Source: Leifsonia sp. C5G2
GTDB taxonomy: Bacteria > Actinomycetota > Actinomycetes > Actinomycetales > Microbacteriaceae
Reading direction: 5' to 3'
Assembly: GCF_013359685.1 (NCBI RefSeq)
Contig: NZ_JABFMV010000004.1
Location: 186,001-250,000 of the forward strand
DNA length: 64,000 bases
Shown: in pieces, positions 63,692 through 64,000 of the stretch
How the letters are laid out: each line of letters starts with the position of its first letter
How positions within the stretch are numbered: position 1 is the first letter of the stretch
Translations under genes and position numbers: made by a program
Notes under the pieces: model-generated
Told to the model about the DNA's origin: nothing
The model's database searches: none
The model's input: the letters and a program-made list of their open reading frames with translations, nothing else

Positions 63692-64000
63692 ATGTCGACA
63701 ATCACCGTCAGCCGCCCCCGCTCGATCACTACGAGCATCCTTCTCGTCGCCGTTCTCGGCAGTATCGCGAACGCGGCGGTCGCCTTGGGCGCCGTCTCTG
63801 TCGGCGCGCCTGCGAACGGCATGCCGCTCCAGCCCGTCGCATATGTCACTCTCACGGTCATCGCTTCGGTCGCCGGAGCTTTCGGATGGCGCACGATCGA
63901 GGTCAGAGCCCAGCGACCCGAGCGCGTCTTCCGGTGGCTCGTGCCCGCAACGCTGCTTCTCTCTCTTGTGCCCGACGTGATCCTGGGGACCTCGGGCGCA
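63692..64000 (+). CDS. DUF6069-like membrane protein (partial, runs off the window)
   Basis: ATG 63692 follows AATGAGGAC and opens a frame that continues to the last base, giving 103 residues. Three hydrophobic helices are visible (SILLVAVLGSIANAAVALGA; VAYVTLTVIASVAGAFGW; RWLVPATLLLSLVPDVIL). The pattern resembles DUF6069, a four-helix protein of unknown function. The C-terminus lies outside the window. Its GC content and spacing suggest a separate transcript from terC. Confidence 0.6.
   Translation, partial: MSTITVSRPRSITTSILLVAVLGSIANAAVALGAVSVGAPANGMPLQPVAYVTLTVIASVAGAFGWRTIEVRAQRPERVFRWLVPATLLLSLVPDVILGTSGA

Overview
The window is high-GC actinobacterial DNA. The SigJ/ECF41 and ECF42 sigma factors, DosS/DosR-like two-component pair, Asp23 cluster with its own ECF sigma factor, TerC under a yybP-ykoY riboswitch, and heavy GTG start and ATGA/GTGA overlap use all fit a soil or plant-associated Microbacteriaceae member (Leifsonia/Microbacterium-like). 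That placement is inference; no rRNA is present. No tRNA, rRNA or CRISPR array was seen.

1) About 500-14,650: an accessory island, visibly less GC-rich than its surroundings. It follows the end of an MmyB-type regulator and a DUF2255 gene. It opens with small HTH/antitoxin-like genes (556-3030). A complete Tn7-like transposition operon follows: TnsA nuclease, TnsB DDE transposase, TnsC ATPase, and a TniQ/TnsD-type protein carrying five zinc ribbons. Behind it is cargo typical of anti-phage defence: AbiTii, a TIGR02391/Ymh protein, a TIR protein and an unknown 401-aa protein. A decayed copy of the tnsD 3' end lies after the AbiTii-Ymh pair. A VapBC45-type toxin-antitoxin pair closes the region. 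The transposon ends were not resolved.

2) 14,660-24,380: a lipoprotein, then a nine-gene minus-strand operon. Read in transcription order from 24,227 it encodes an SsuABC/THI5-type ABC importer, a RutA-like monooxygenase, a RutB-like amidohydrolase, an NtaA/DszA-type monooxygenase, an MFS transporter fused to a riboflavin kinase domain, an FMN reductase and a flavin reductase. The best reading is a flavin or pyrimidine-like heterocycle uptake and degradation system, perhaps a riboflavin catabolic cluster.

3) 24,380-27,080: a PD-(D/E)XK-like protein, a second MmyB-type regulator divergent from an SDR gene, and a DUF805 protein.

4) 27,094-47,400: a dormancy/hypoxia island like the mycobacterial DosR regulon. 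It has seven universal stress proteins, two PNPOx-like proteins, a BON protein, a GAF-GAF histidine kinase with its NarL-type regulator, two zinc alcohol dehydrogenases, a flavodoxin, MgtA-type and P1B-type ATPases, and a frameshifted MBL/beta-CASP RNase. Six intergenic regions carry a GGGCCGAAAGTCCC-like palindrome, probably the regulator's box.

5) 47,400-55,090: small genes and a broken HTH gene, then an ECF41 (SigJ) regulon. Three TGTCACA-N16-(T/G)GTC promoters serve an NmrA-like reductase, a lone SnoaL domain and an NDH-2/cytochrome b operon. That cytochrome b lacks both heme bH ligands.

6) 55,240-64,000: an SDR, an ECF42/DGPF pair, a DHFR-like protein, CsbD with a clear terminator, the Asp23/Gls24 envelope-stress cluster divergent from its ECF sigma factor, riboswitch-controlled TerC, and the start of a membrane protein.
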